NCBI GenBank assembly: GCA_024734555.1
Contig: JANPWX010000151.1
Span: 1,528,020-1,592,019, forward strand
Length of the DNA stretch: 64,000 nucleotides
Source of the DNA: Trochalopteron elliotii
Lineage: Eukaryota; Chordata; Aves; Passeriformes; Leiothrichidae
Direction: 5' to 3'
A model generated the notes under the pieces. That model saw only the letters and a list, made by a program, of their open reading frames with translations. It was not told the origin of the DNA and made no database searches. Position 1 is the first letter of the stretch. Each line of letters begins with the position of its first letter. Positions 23,791 through 36,600 of the stretch are shown one piece after another. Made by a program: the position numbers and the translations under genes.

Positions 23791-26700
23791 GAAGATATAA
23801 TTGAGAAGCACTTATAGAAAAGTTCAAAGCAAGGGAATTGCTCCACTGTCTCAACACTTCCAGCCAAGTAATTCAGCCCAGAGCTTTATCTGTTGTTCTG
23901 CTGAGGTTTAGGTCAGGCACACGTTTTCTGATTAAAGAAGAGAGCAAAGAAAACTCTCTGCATCCACATGTATGTCCTTGGAAGGCTAATCTCAACAGAT
24001 ACCAAGGCCCTGATCAGGCATCTGTAAATCCTCATGTTGTACCATGACTGCACATGAGAAATCTCAACAGCATGATCAAGATTTTGCAAAATACAAAATG
24101 AGATCCTGACCTTTTGAAATTAATGAGAATTTTGTCATTGACCCCAGCAGGACCCCAGATTCAAATCTTGTTATCTACCCTGAATTGCAGAAGAGCTAAG
24201 AACTTGAAGTCTGCTCGAGCCTTGAATGCTCAGCACTTTTAAATATTAGCCCATTATCTTATATTTTTAAGTTTAATGAATGACCTCTGAAAATCATCAT
24301 ATAAAATTTTTGTCTGCAAAACTGTCCAATGAAAAACTGTCCGATTTGCAGCCAAAATTTTCTTACACTGTTTTTTAATCTGTACTTTCAGTGTAAAATG
24401 GACAACAAACTCTGTATTTCTAATTTAAATAACTGTGCAGATTTAATTCCTTATAAAGCAAAATGTAATTTTTGTGACCTCACTGTGGTTTCAGGAGATC
24501 TTTCAGAGCTGAGAAGAGAATAACCTCCCATCTCTGTACCCTGTGGAGATGTAGCTCCCAATGGGTTGCCTGTGACAAGTCCACTCTTCCTCAGCCAAAA
24601 AGACAAAGACCAGGGAATAAAGTTATGTATGAGTCAGACTGCAGTAAGGGAACAGAGGCTCACAGTAAATTTAAGATAGGTATTTGTAGCCTACCTCACT
24701 CACTAAAAACCTTCCTTCAGCAACTGAAATGTTGCATCTTTTCTATTCTTTTCTATCCAGAGTGCTCTTCCTTTTGATCTGGCTAAATTAAGCTGGCTAA
24801 ATTAATTAAGTCCCTTGCCATGGACTCTAAATTTGACTGTATAAACCTCAATAGACATGGTTGGAAATTACATGAAATGACAGTGTGAGTGTTCAGAGAC
24901 TGTTTCTACATGTAAATATTAAAGCAACAGTGTTTGTCCTGGGTGTGCCCTGCAGTAGGTGCCCAAGCAGCCCTTGCTCCCAGCATGGCACAGACCCCTC
25001 GGCAGAAGGAAACACCTCAGACACCTCCCTGACCAAATGGCAAACACTGACCAGAGCTGAATTCTGTCTGCTGTGTCCACACAGCACCAAAGAGGCAAAA
25101 TGGGACAAAAGTATTCTTACTATTTCCAGCAGCTTAACCAAGAATGTCTGCCAGCTCTGCCAGGGTGTTCAGGTATTTACTCAAACTTTGTGTTTCATGG
25201 TCTTTAAACATAGGTGATACTTTTTTTCTTTATGAAATAAATTTCCTCCTCCTCAATTACTGGCATTTTTTTTTTTCTGCAGTGCTATCTTTTATCTTTT
25301 GTAGTCTTGTCTAGGAATAACTGGCAACTGATGGTAACAAATATTTCTGCTCTTCCCAAACCAAGCATTCTAATAATGGCATAATCTCAAAGGCTCACTC
25401 TATGCATGCCTCTAAAAATAATGACCATCAGTCTGTATTAATTTAAGGTCTAAGTTCAGCATTCTGTCTCTAAAGAAAGAAGAAGAATAGCTCAGGAAAT
25501 CAGTGAAAAAAAACCCCAAAACTGGCTGAATATCAAACAAAAGCCAACAACTAAAATCCAGTTTGCTGCAGGGACACCATAAAAATCAGACTGTCTGCTG
25601 CAGTCATGGTAGAAAATCTTTTGGAAGCCAATATGCTTTTGGCTCCTGCTATTAGATAACTGATAATGAGATAAACATGATTCATATCAAGTCATGAAAA
25701 TGACACATGGGCACTAAAGGGTGGGAATTGAAAGAGTCTTTCATAGCATGTCTTTGAGAAACTGATGATAACTTGTGGAGAGCTTTCACAATTCTGAATG
25801 GTATACAGGGCCAAAATTATTTTCATTTCTTCTTCTGATATCATTTACTGTCTCCTGTTTCCCCTGTAAATAAATCCTTTCAATCACACACAACATGGAG
25901 AAATGTGAGCTAAATGTGGTAAAAAGGACAGGCATATTATGTGTAGCCACAGTTGAAGTGTGGAGCAGTTTTGCCCAGTTTCTCTTCTGCCTTTAACTTC
26001 TGCTCTTCATTATTTTATTAATTTATACCCTCTTTTCTAATATTTTTTTCCTCTGAGACCCAGACTCCCCTCGTGGTTAGATCTCCACCCTTTATCTCAG
26101 ACATTAAAAGGAATCTACAGTCACTATTCTAATCTAAGCTTAAGAAGATAAAGAGACAACTCCTAGCTGTTCCACACAGAGACCATCCTTTTGCAGATAA
26201 GCTAAATCTTCAAAGGGAAATCGTGCAAACTCTAAATCACTGGTGGGTAGAAGGCAGCTTCAGGCTCGTGTTTGAGAGAGAAGCTTGTTGACTAACAGTG
26301 CAAGCTGCCTCAGTCCAGATGATCCTTTTGTGTGCTTTGAGCCTTCTCCAGTCAATCCTCATGGTGCATTTTAGCACATCCTGCCATCTGGAGAGCCAGG
26401 TTGTCATGGCATGCCAGGCTTACAAGTTGGTGAGGGTCTGGGTTAGTCTTATACAGACAGGGCTGTGCTGTGTGTGAAGGAAAGTCTCAGGTCATAAAAC
26501 ACTGCTGCAAAAGCTGATGGCCAGAGCTGCATGCAGGAACACGTTTATCTATGATTTACTGGTGAGAGCTAAACCTGATATTAACTCCTGTAGTATTAAT
26601 ATATTGCAATGGATTTCTCAGTACATTAGGAATTAAAATAACTAAACTAAATAACTAAATTAAAGCTGCTGAAATGCCCAGAATTAGGCTACAGGACAAG

Positions 26701-27290
26701 ATGAAACTCCATTTATATTATAGGTAAAATCATATTTTGCCTAAATGTGCAAGAATGATTGATACCAGAATCAGAGCTAATAGCATTAGAATAAATAAAT
26801 GTCCCAAAGAGGTCATAAATTCTTCTATGACAAAAGTCATAACCAGGAGTACTGCTGGAATTTGTGAGGCCTTTCTTGCAAAACCTATGAGCTGATCAGT
26901 GTAGTGCCTTTATAACACAATTGCCATGGGTAGAGCACATGGCTGTCTGTCACAAATTTTTCTACATCAGTAATCTGGAGATGTATGAGATATTTCACTC
27001 CTGCAGAGAGGGTCTTTCAGTGACTTTGTGCTCAACCAAGGTACACTGCAAGCCTTCTAATCAATAAGCCATCTGCCACCGTTCAAAATTGAAACATCAA
27101 TGGAAAGTCATTTGGTTTCATTGCCCCAGATAACCCCCTTAACAGTAAGCTGAGTTAATTCAAGCTCCATGCCAGCAACCATGCCTTCACTCTAGAGAAC
27201 AAGCAAGAAAAGCTAAAAGCCCCCCAAAATTTCAACATATCCATGAGCATGAGCAGGACTCCCTCAGCCTCGTCATTTTCGGATACGTAC

Positions 27291-27487
27291 CCAGTAGAGC
27301 ACGTCAGTCCATCCCTCCATGGTGATGCACTGGAACACCGTGAGCATGGCAAAAGCAAAGTTGTCAAAGTTGGTGATGCCGTGCTTGGGCCCCTCCCAGC
27401 CCGCCTTGCACTCGGTGCCGTTCTGACACTGCCTCCCGTGGGCAGACTGGGGCGCGCACGGGGACGGGTCATCCTCCGCAGGGGTGT
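27291..27487 (-). CDS. CACNA1C: CACNA1C exon 7: repeat I outer loop and pore/selectivity filter
   Basis: This 197-nt exon completes a split aspartate codon and encodes 66 residues. The first half is the cysteine-rich extracellular loop ([10 protein letters not shown], then [11 protein letters not shown]). It has an N-glycosylation sequon NGT at exon residues 23-25 and cysteines at 11, 21 and 27. The pore helix and filter follow: [20 protein letters not shown]. Glutamate 58 in TMEGW is the repeat I member of the EEEE ring that selects calcium. The exon ends WTDVLYW in phase 0, so either S6 exon can follow. The donor is CTGG|gtacgt and the acceptor tttcag|ACACCC. The exon is clearly GC-richer than its introns. 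Loop residues APQSAHG differ from the mammalian ALETGHG as I recall it. Confidence 0.96.
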
Positions 27488-28122
27488 CTGAAAGGGGAGA
27501 AAGGGGGGAGAAAAAAAACAGCTGAAGGAAAACCTGTTTGACACACTGAAGAGCAAGAGAGGGATATCAGATTTTAGCAAATGTATTCTGCAGTGGGTTT
27601 GGCAGGTTTCTCAGGGATACGCGGGCAGCTGTCGTGCTTCGCTTTCTCTTTGCGGAAAATAATGGCCAAGCTGTCAAATTTTATTGTCAAAACTGAGGTG
27701 AACTTTCTTATTTCCCAAAGCACACCCTCCTGTGAGGAAGGATTCACACCTTTCAACACGACAGGGGACATTAGATGAAGCCCATCATGTTTCATTAGGC
27801 TACATGTCATGGCCAGCGTGTTCCTGCCACAGTCACCCAGGTTAATCCTGGAGGAGGCTGAGCCCTGCAGCAGACAGGCTTCACTGCTCTGGGGACAGGC
27901 TGGTGTGGCACCGGGCCACTGCTGAATTACAGCAGAGACTGTCTGCAGCTCGGCTCTGTTGGCATTTGGATGATGGGTGGCATTTTATCAGTGCCCAGTG
28001 GCACTCCAAGACGGCCGCGTGACTATCCGCCCCTTACGCTGTACAGGTGTTTTCAAAGACCTGACAACCTGTACAACGAAGCAAACCAAATGCTTTGGTA
28101 TATAAAGAATGCTCCAGAAAGC

Positions 28123-28186
28123 ATTTTTATAAGCACAAAAACTTCTGCAATGTGATTTTTATAAGCACAAGAACTTCTGCAATGTG
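28123..28186. repeat. 32-bp tandem duplication
   Basis: The unit atttttataagcacaa followed by (a/g)aacttctgcaatgtg occurs twice head to tail, with one difference. This is a recent-looking slippage duplication. Confidence 0.93.
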
Positions 28187-28896
28187 ATTTTTTTAAATAT
28201 ACAGATTTCAGATCTTAGCGCCACATTTTTAGCAGATGCAGGTACGTGTAGGGGAGCAGGTAATAATGTTTGTTTCTCATCTCATTATATGGTAAACTAT
28301 GTAATTTTCCAAAAGTGTGATCACATTCTGATCACGAAAGGATGCCAGAAACAGTAATATCAGAATTAGATGTAATGTAAATACTTCCAGACAGAATGGA
28401 GAAAAATACACCCACTTTAAAGATGCGAACCAGAGTGACAGTTCATTATAGTTCCAGCATCATTTCCAGAACATGAAATCTGCCAACGTTATAAAAGCAG
28501 AAAATGCAGAACTTCTGAAACAATTTTCTGCTGTACACTATTTTCTTATGAGTTGAACTGGGTGCTAGGCATTAATACCCTCTACCACATGACAAATAGC
28601 TGCTGTTCAAAATCAATAAATCAAAGAAAAATGAACAGATGGTTAGATGAGTGACAGCACAATTGAATTATTTTGAAATGTGAATATTTCTCTCTGCAAA
28701 TAATTTGAAATAAATAAATTCCCTGATGGATTTGATGTAAAAAATGTTTCTTCCTATTAATGTAATTTTGTTTTCTTTCTGGTTGTGCTTCTAACCAAAG
28801 TTGTAGCCTGTGACTAAACAAAAAAAAAGGTACTGCCCTGAATTATACATTCCTTTACAATGATACTGGTTTGAAACAGAGATGCATTTGTTTATA

Positions 28897-28952
28897 AGAT
28901 TAATAAATATATAGTAAATAATAATAATATATAATATATAAGTAAAATATAT
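28897..28952. repeat. AT-rich simple sequence
   Basis: A stretch made almost wholly of ataata and tatata motifs in intron 6, about 180 bp after the exon 6 donor in transcript sense. No function is suggested. Confidence 0.85.
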
Positions 28953-29023
28953 GAGTTGCTCATTTCTGTGACACCATCTCCTGTGTAGCTCAGCCTGCAG
29001 TGGTGAAATTATGAAATCCCTCA

Positions 29024-29317
<294 letters not shown>

Positions 29318-32300
29318 TTATCAGCAAGAGAACAAAATTCAGAGAGGCTATAAATTGCACAGTAAGGTTTCAGTTTTATTTTGTTCCCCCTCACCTGAAC
29401 TCATTATCTTGATGATGCAAAGATGTACGTTTATAAATTACCTCCCTCCAGAAGATGCCCAGCATTTCAAAAATTTACCACTGCTTCCCAGATCACAGAC
29501 CAAGGTGAAACAGGTATTACCTCACCTGCCACCAAAATACCCCCATCCTGAGGAGGGAATAAAGCAGTTTTTTGAAAAAACATGCCAAAGGTGCTGCACA
29601 CATGGTATTGAGGAGAGTTAAAGGATGGGAAAAAACAAGGAACAACCAGGCCTGAAGAGGGTCAAGAACCATGTGACACACAAGAGGGCTCAGAGCTGCA
29701 CTCCAGAGCACGGGGAGAGATGGCAAACTGAACCTGTGTCCCTACTCTGATGCTTCCAGAAGTCAAACCAGTCCCAGGCAGAGCCTGAGATGCCCAAGAA
29801 CCCCCAAACCCATATTGAGTGAGAGCTCCCAGCCCTCTCAGGATCTTCCTGTGCTCCACATCCACCTCATCTAACTTCAGTCTCAACAGAGAGAGAGTGA
29901 GAACCAGCAGTGCTGGTTTTGTCCCAAGATTTATGGATCACCTTTGAATGGAAGTTTCCCAGAAATAGATACGAACAAAACATTATTACATGATTGTTAA
30001 GGTATGAGTCTGTTGAAAATCCTAATCACAAGCAAACCAAACATTCCCAGAAAGGCCCAGAGAAGGTGACTTGTGGCCAAGTTTTCTAAATCCCTAAGCA
30101 GCTGTACCCTCAGATGCTCTTGACTTGAGCTGCAGATTCATGTGCCTCCCTCTGTCTCCTTCCCTTCATTTTGTAAAAGCCAGAATAATAAAGGCAGCCT
30201 CATAAGCCTTTAGCAAGGATTTGCATTTACAAAGATCTTAAAGTTATCACTTTGAATAGGAATAATGGCAATCACTGTCACTGGCAAGTTATTAACGATG
30301 GAAGTATTGAGAGACCTCTAGAAATCTATAGTCTACAAATAGCCACATCAGAACAATTACAAGCTCATGATTTTGCAATGACTGAGAGCCAGAAGTCATT
30401 AATGTCTCCTGCAAATGCTGTCATCTCCTCAGAGAAGTTGGTATTAGCTCGGATTTTTGAAAAATGTGATTCATGAGTTGTAAATGTCTGTTATACATCT
30501 GCCAAGAGAGCTTGTGATAACTAATAATTTTTAAAATCTATCATCTAAGATCTTAGGCTTTATCTTTTTTTTTTTCCAACTAATTTAAATACTTTCTAAT
30601 GAGGATGACACATCTCCTGACAAGCTCTTAGCCTTGTAGGCAATCCACTTGTCAGTTCAGAGCTGAGGCTGAGGCTGCCTTTGCTCCACAGCTGTGATGG
30701 AGCACAGGAGAAGCCACCAAAAGTGGCCTCAGCTGCCTGGGCAGCAGCATCCCTCCCTGCCTGCCAGCAAATACTGCCTGGATTCTATCATCCCTCTGAT
30801 GTCAGAGCACTTTTTCAGGTGTCTACAGGCAGTTCAGTTATCTGTTATCAGTTATCTAACCAAAGGATGTGCTGCTATCCAAAGGCAGTTCCATTCAGCA
30901 TGAAACATCCTGGCTGTCACAGACTCTAACATGAACTACATTACTGACAGCATCAAAACATCCTGTACAAGAGTGGGCCACTCTGCTTGCTCAGTTGCCT
31001 CTTTTTTGAGGCAAAAAAAGCGTGCTTTTTGTGATAAGCAATATCTCTGGGGAAGAAAAATAAAAATGCTGTGCTTACATGAAGCAGTCAACATTTTCCT
31101 CTAAATGCCCATGTCTTTCAGTCTGCTACTCTAAATATGCACAGAAAATGAAGTGCAGTCAACTCCAGCATTGCTTCAATTCTTTACATGGGCCAAGAAT
31201 TTCACATTCACCAGAAAATTAAAACATTGTCTCACCTTCTCTGAAACAAGCTACAACAGTACAAGAAAGTTAAAAGACTACAGATGGCAGCAAACCTGAA
31301 AAAAGTACAAACTTTGCAGATTGAAATATTGGTTGCTTCAAATAAATCTCCACAAAACTAAATAAAGGCTTCCGTTTTCAGTGATTTTAGGAGTCTTGTT
31401 AATCCAAAATGTGGCCATGCTTACGAGGCTAAGAGTTCTGACACCAGGTTTTATGTAATTTACCCTTAATTATTATTATTAATTAATGTTAACATTCATT
31501 ATAGGTTATACCCAGTACTCTTGAGAAGGTACTGAGGACAGACAAAAAGATGAACAAAGAAGCTCTGTCATTTTAAAATCAGCTTCATTAACACCCACAA
31601 CATGAAAGTGCTTCAGCCTACTACAGATGTCCAGAGAAGATGATATCTGCACAAAGCAACACACTTTGAGTTGACAAAGCAGGGCTTGTGAAAACAAAGG
31701 TCTGCACCACAAACTTGAGATGATGTTTAGATGGTCAAGGGGAACATATACACCAGAAGATGTACAGGACCTTCAGCCAGCTTAATTAGAGAAAAGCTCC
31801 TTGAGGATAATAATCCAGCTTTGAAGAGGACAGGAGGTACTGAATGCTTTTAGCATGAATTGATGTGTGTGCTGTGCAGCTTCCCTTTAGGGCAGCCTGT
31901 TTTCAGATCCAGATGATTCCAATAATTAGCAAACTTAAATATGTTACCATCAAAGTATTCAGGGAGTTTATAAAAGTTAAAAAAAACCCCACTAAGTACA
32001 ACTTCACTAATGCCCTCAGGAGATGGAATGGATGCTACTTGCAGAAAGGCAAGAAGGGATCCATGCACATCACCAGGCTCCCCACACTGTTGTGGACCCC
32101 ATTGCTGCTGCCTGTAAATTGCTTTATTCTGTCAGGCAGCCCAAAGAGCTTTGCAGCACAAAGAGCTGTGGCAAGGAATGGCACAGGGAGCCCTGCCCAC
32201 TCAGAAAACTCATTTTACTGGCAGAGGGGAGAGCAAGGAGAGAGGGTGAGGAAGGATGAGAGAACATGGGGGAAGAGCCATGGAACAGAGTCACTTTTTT

Positions 32301-33001
32301 AAATAAAAACCTCACACGCTTCCAAACACATCAAATCTGTGCTCTGAACCCCCAGAGGTGCAGACACATCCCTGATCAGAGTGAATCAAGGTGAGCCACC
32401 CCCTTACAAGCAGTCACAAAGACATTTCTAACCACTGGTGAGAATTCTGCACGTTTTTATGGGCTCTTTCTCTGTGCAGGGGAAGAAAAGAAAGTTCAGC
32501 TTATTAAAGGATGATTTTTCTGTCCCAACTCATGTGTGCTCTTAATCTTTGCATGGTGCAATAAACAGGCATCACCCTACAGGGCTGTTCACACCATTGC
32601 ATCTCTTTGGCATTTTTTCTCACTTGTGGAGGTAAGGCTTGCACTCCCAGCAAGGTCAGGCACAGTCTCATAAAGGAGCTGTGCAGCTGCTAATTGTAAT
32701 TAAATCAGAGTGCCTGGTGACCTGATCAGACTGCAGAGCTGGCCTCTGGATTTAAAGGGGGTGATGCCAATAACTGCTCTCTACAGCAGAGCCAAGTTTT
32801 TACAGTGCTGTTTGCAGAGGCTGGCAGTGTCAGCACTGGCCAACCATAAACACAGGGCCTTGAACTTCCTGAGAAGTAAATATAAAAATAAAGGCTTTTC
32901 AAATATTTGGCATTCTGAATCTTTTTATTTGTGTGCTAGACTCTCTCCAGACATCTGTTTAGGTGCAGCATCTGCCTTGAGGAGCTCACCCCAGGCTGGA
33001 C

Positions 33002-33008
33002 NNNNNNN
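33002..33008. other. Assembly gap (7 N)
   Basis: Seven undetermined bases. They fall inside intron 5 and do not affect any exon. Confidence 1.
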
Positions 33009-33644
33009 CCTCACTGACCACACCTGGGGCTGCTTCATCCCTCCTCATCCTCACTGCCAACCCCAGAACTGTGATTTCTTAACTTCCCAATGGCTCTTTA
33101 GATCTCATCCTGAGCATCCACATTAGGATTTATTTTATTTGCAAGGGCACTCAGTGATCAGGAGCCCTGCTCTTTTGGAGCCAATGCACTTTTGGAGCTA
33201 TTTGGACATTGGAAGTGCCGTGGCAATTATCAGGAGCTAGCAGCATTTGTCCAAGGGACACTGCACCGTGATGCTCAGCAGGCAGCGTGTTTGGACACTA
33301 AAACACTGCACCTTTCAGTGAGAGCCATCCCTTCATCTGGGCTCATTTTCTGGGCTCAGACTTCTGCCTGCTACCTGCTTTGGAAGTGACTGAGGCAAAG
33401 GCTTAAAATATATTAAGCAGGCAAAGCTTAAAATATTCTTAAGACATTGGCTTCAGAGACAACATTCAGGTCTAGCCAAGCAGAGTCACAATTTCACTTC
33501 AATTTTGGATCAAACTTGGTTTGCTGGACAGGGCAGTTTCCTGTTCCCACCATATAAGCAGTCCAGATCTTCAGAGAAAGCATATCCTGAGTCTGCTCTT
33601 CCACTGGTTTTGCAGGGATATATTTTGCCTACACCACGGGGTTG

Positions 33645-33688
33645 CCTGAACCAGGAGTTTAATAACTCCTGATGACTCCTGGTTCAGG
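33645..33688. repeat. Perfect 14-bp inverted repeat (hairpin)
   Basis: The arms cctgaaccaggagt and actcctggttcagg pair perfectly around a 16-nt loop, which itself contains another actcctg-like block. It could extrude as a cruciform or form an RNA hairpin in the pre-mRNA. No element family is recognised. Confidence 0.88.
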
Positions 33689-36600
33689 AGTATGAGCAGG
33701 CACAGTCTCATATAAATAACCTCCTAGAAGTGAGCAAAAGGTAAAGGAGAGGACCATCCCTCCTCTGCCTTCCTATACACACAAAAATACACATTTTCGT
33801 ACTTCAGCCAGTGCCAGGGGTGTGGGAAGCAATTCTTTTCCTGCTAATGCAGTTCAGAAGAAAACTACTGCTTTGTGCAAGCAAAAGAGGGAGCAGGGGA
33901 GGATTTGTGACTCAGCACAGGGCCTGAGTCAGATCACTTCTGGGAACCACTCTTCAATGGTAGAGTTGATGCACCATCCCCAGCCACAAGCAAGGCCTAC
34001 CCACAAATCACATTTATTTCTGACAATACACCAAGAGACTGCCACTACAGTTCTATTTCCAAAGCACAGGCAATATACACAGTAATATTCCCCAAAGTGG
34101 ATGTTTATCACTTAATAAATGTAGACATTGCCTAAGAAAATTGAAAAATATTAAATATTCATAAATATGAAAGGTTTTATAGCAATTTCAAAGGGAGCCT
34201 GAAAAACAACAGACAGTTTTAGCGCAAAAAGGTCCACAGTCATGGCAAGATATCTTAGATAAGTACATCTACAATGATTTGTGAGAAAAAACATTGAGAC
34301 TCTTTTCACTAGTGTTGCAAAGGGAAATCATATCACACAGTTCATTTAAGGACAGCAGTACAATAGCAATTTGGGGAGGTAGTCTTTTTTCTGTCTTGCT
34401 GGATTCTCAAAATATTAGTGGCAAATTGCTAGATAAAGTAATTCTGTGGGTGTAGCCCAGCATTCTTGGGGCTGCAGATGTCATTTCTATTTCAAGAATA
34501 ATAGGGAAGGTCTTGGAAGAGTAAGGAAAGACACAACACAGGACAAAAAACTAGTTGATGTGAAAAGAACCAGGAAAGAACATTTCCAAGCTGCAGGATG
34601 ACTACTTTGGAGTAGGCAGTGCCATTTAAACATATACAGGCACTCAATTCAAAACCACGTGCTGTAAAAAAAAAAAAAAAAAAAAGAAAGTTTTGGCATC
34701 TGCTCATGATGTTCTCATTCCTGCATTTTAAAACCACGTCCTCATTGGCTTCTTAAACCCAAACAGTCACACACAAGGGGATTCATACAAATGGGCATGT
34801 GGACACAATTGTTCTGTGCTTGCCAAGTCTTGCAATACCACCCTTGCCTCATCCTTTGGGGAGAGAAAGGATCAGCAGGACAAAACCAGAAATCCATGAC
34901 AAAACCCAGCTCTCCTTTCTGGATCCTTTTCTCTTGGGAAGCAGCTCAGCTGGAGCATCCTCTGCCTGCCAGAATGACCTAACTTAGGCAGACAGCAGAA
35001 CTGGTCCTGAGCATGGTAGACACACAGCCCCAGCTTGAGGAGGATAAATTAACACATGGATTTGGCTCCTGGACTCTCTACTACCACTCACAGAAGCATC
35101 CCTCTCTCCTCCTCCTGGGAGCCTTTAACTTTTTTTGGTAGTCTTTTGTTCAAAGTATGTAAATATCCACTTTCTTATAAAGATGCTTGATGATTAACAA
35201 GGCTTTCTTTATTTTTTCAGCTCCAACATATAAGTTATGTTTCTCCTGCAAGTTCAGTCTCACTCTCTAACCATTTGATTTTAGCTCAGTTCAGCTGAGG
35301 ATGAGATCCAGGCAAGATCTTCAGAGTTTAAATGTAAAAAAAAAAAAATCAAACCCAAAAATGCTGTGGTGTCCCTCCCATGCAGCTGCCTGGATACAGA
35401 GGAAGAGCATGGAGGGAAAAGCAGCAGCTAAGTGCCCACAGAAAATTCCACATTACAGAAGAAAAGGCCACCTTGAACAAAACCAAAATGAAGTTCAGTG
35501 GGCAAACTCCAAAGCTGTTTTGAACAAAGACCACAGTGTGCTGCCAAGCAGTCTTACACAGAGTGGGGAAGTTGAGGTCACGTACTCTCTGCCAGACAGA
35601 GACTTGTAAAGCTGGATTAAAGTTAAGGCAGGTAAAGGCCATTCAGGGGCCCTGGCAGTTCCTAGGCCAGCAAGGATCAGCTGTCACTATTTCCCAGGAA
35701 ACAGCCTTGATTTTCTGCTGACAGGATGATCATGGACTGAGAAAATCATTCATGGGGTTACTGTAAGGTTTTTATCTATTATTATTCCTAACCACCCTGA
35801 AGGATCACAGATAGGAAGAATTTTTCTTGGCTTCTCTTCCTACAGAGCTATCCAAACCCAAAGACAGTCTGGCCCAAAGACTGCCCCAGTTCTCAGTGAA
35901 ATGACCCATCACGTTTTTATTTTTTAAATTTCTTCATGAGCAAGCACAGCTGTGACAGGGAACAATATTTACAGGGGGAAATTTTGGTCTAGTCCCACGC
36001 CACTGGATTCAATCAGAAAACTTGTGTAGGAATATGTCATCATGCTGCACTGTCTTCAGTCTGGTCAGGTGAACACAAAAAACAAAACCCCAGCCAATAG
36101 TTAAGCAATCTCTGAACTGAGATAATGACAGAAAAACCTTGTTTCAGGATGTCAAATGCTGTTGTGTGCAGCTCTGAAAAATGAACACACATGTCCTAAG
36201 GAAATAGTTTTGCAAACAAAGAGCTTTGAAAATCTGGAAGAGCTAAATCCTCATGGTAGCAGAAATGGGCTCAAAGCAATTGGGTCTCAATCATTTGAGT
36301 GGAAGATTAATGATTTTTGGGTTACAAACATTTTTATAAAGCTGTTAAAATTTTTTACAGTTTATTGACAGAATTCCTCAGGTTAGTGGACATCGGTCTC
36401 CTTTCTGTATTACAAATAATAAAGAGTTTTTTATTTGTTTGATGTCCTTCACCAGATGCTCTAACTCATCACTTGTGAGCAGGTTTTGAAAAGGCAAAAG
36501 CTTAAAAGATAACAAATGTTAACAGGGATTCTGTAAACATGGAAGTCCATCCAGGGATGATAAGATTACCATTTTGTAGTATGTAAAGAAAAATATATTG

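Noticed and set aside
27155..27580. Minus-strand open frame of 141 codons over exon 7
   Set aside because: It reads exon 7 in the wrong frame; the correct frame gives the conserved pore sequence ending WTDVLYW.
31865..32302. Plus-strand open frame of 145 codons
   Set aside because: No domain, no splice context and no resemblance to a known protein; expected by chance in 64 kb.
34666..34685. A20 run as the tail of a processed pseudogene
   Set aside because: No retrocopied coding sequence or target duplication next to it.
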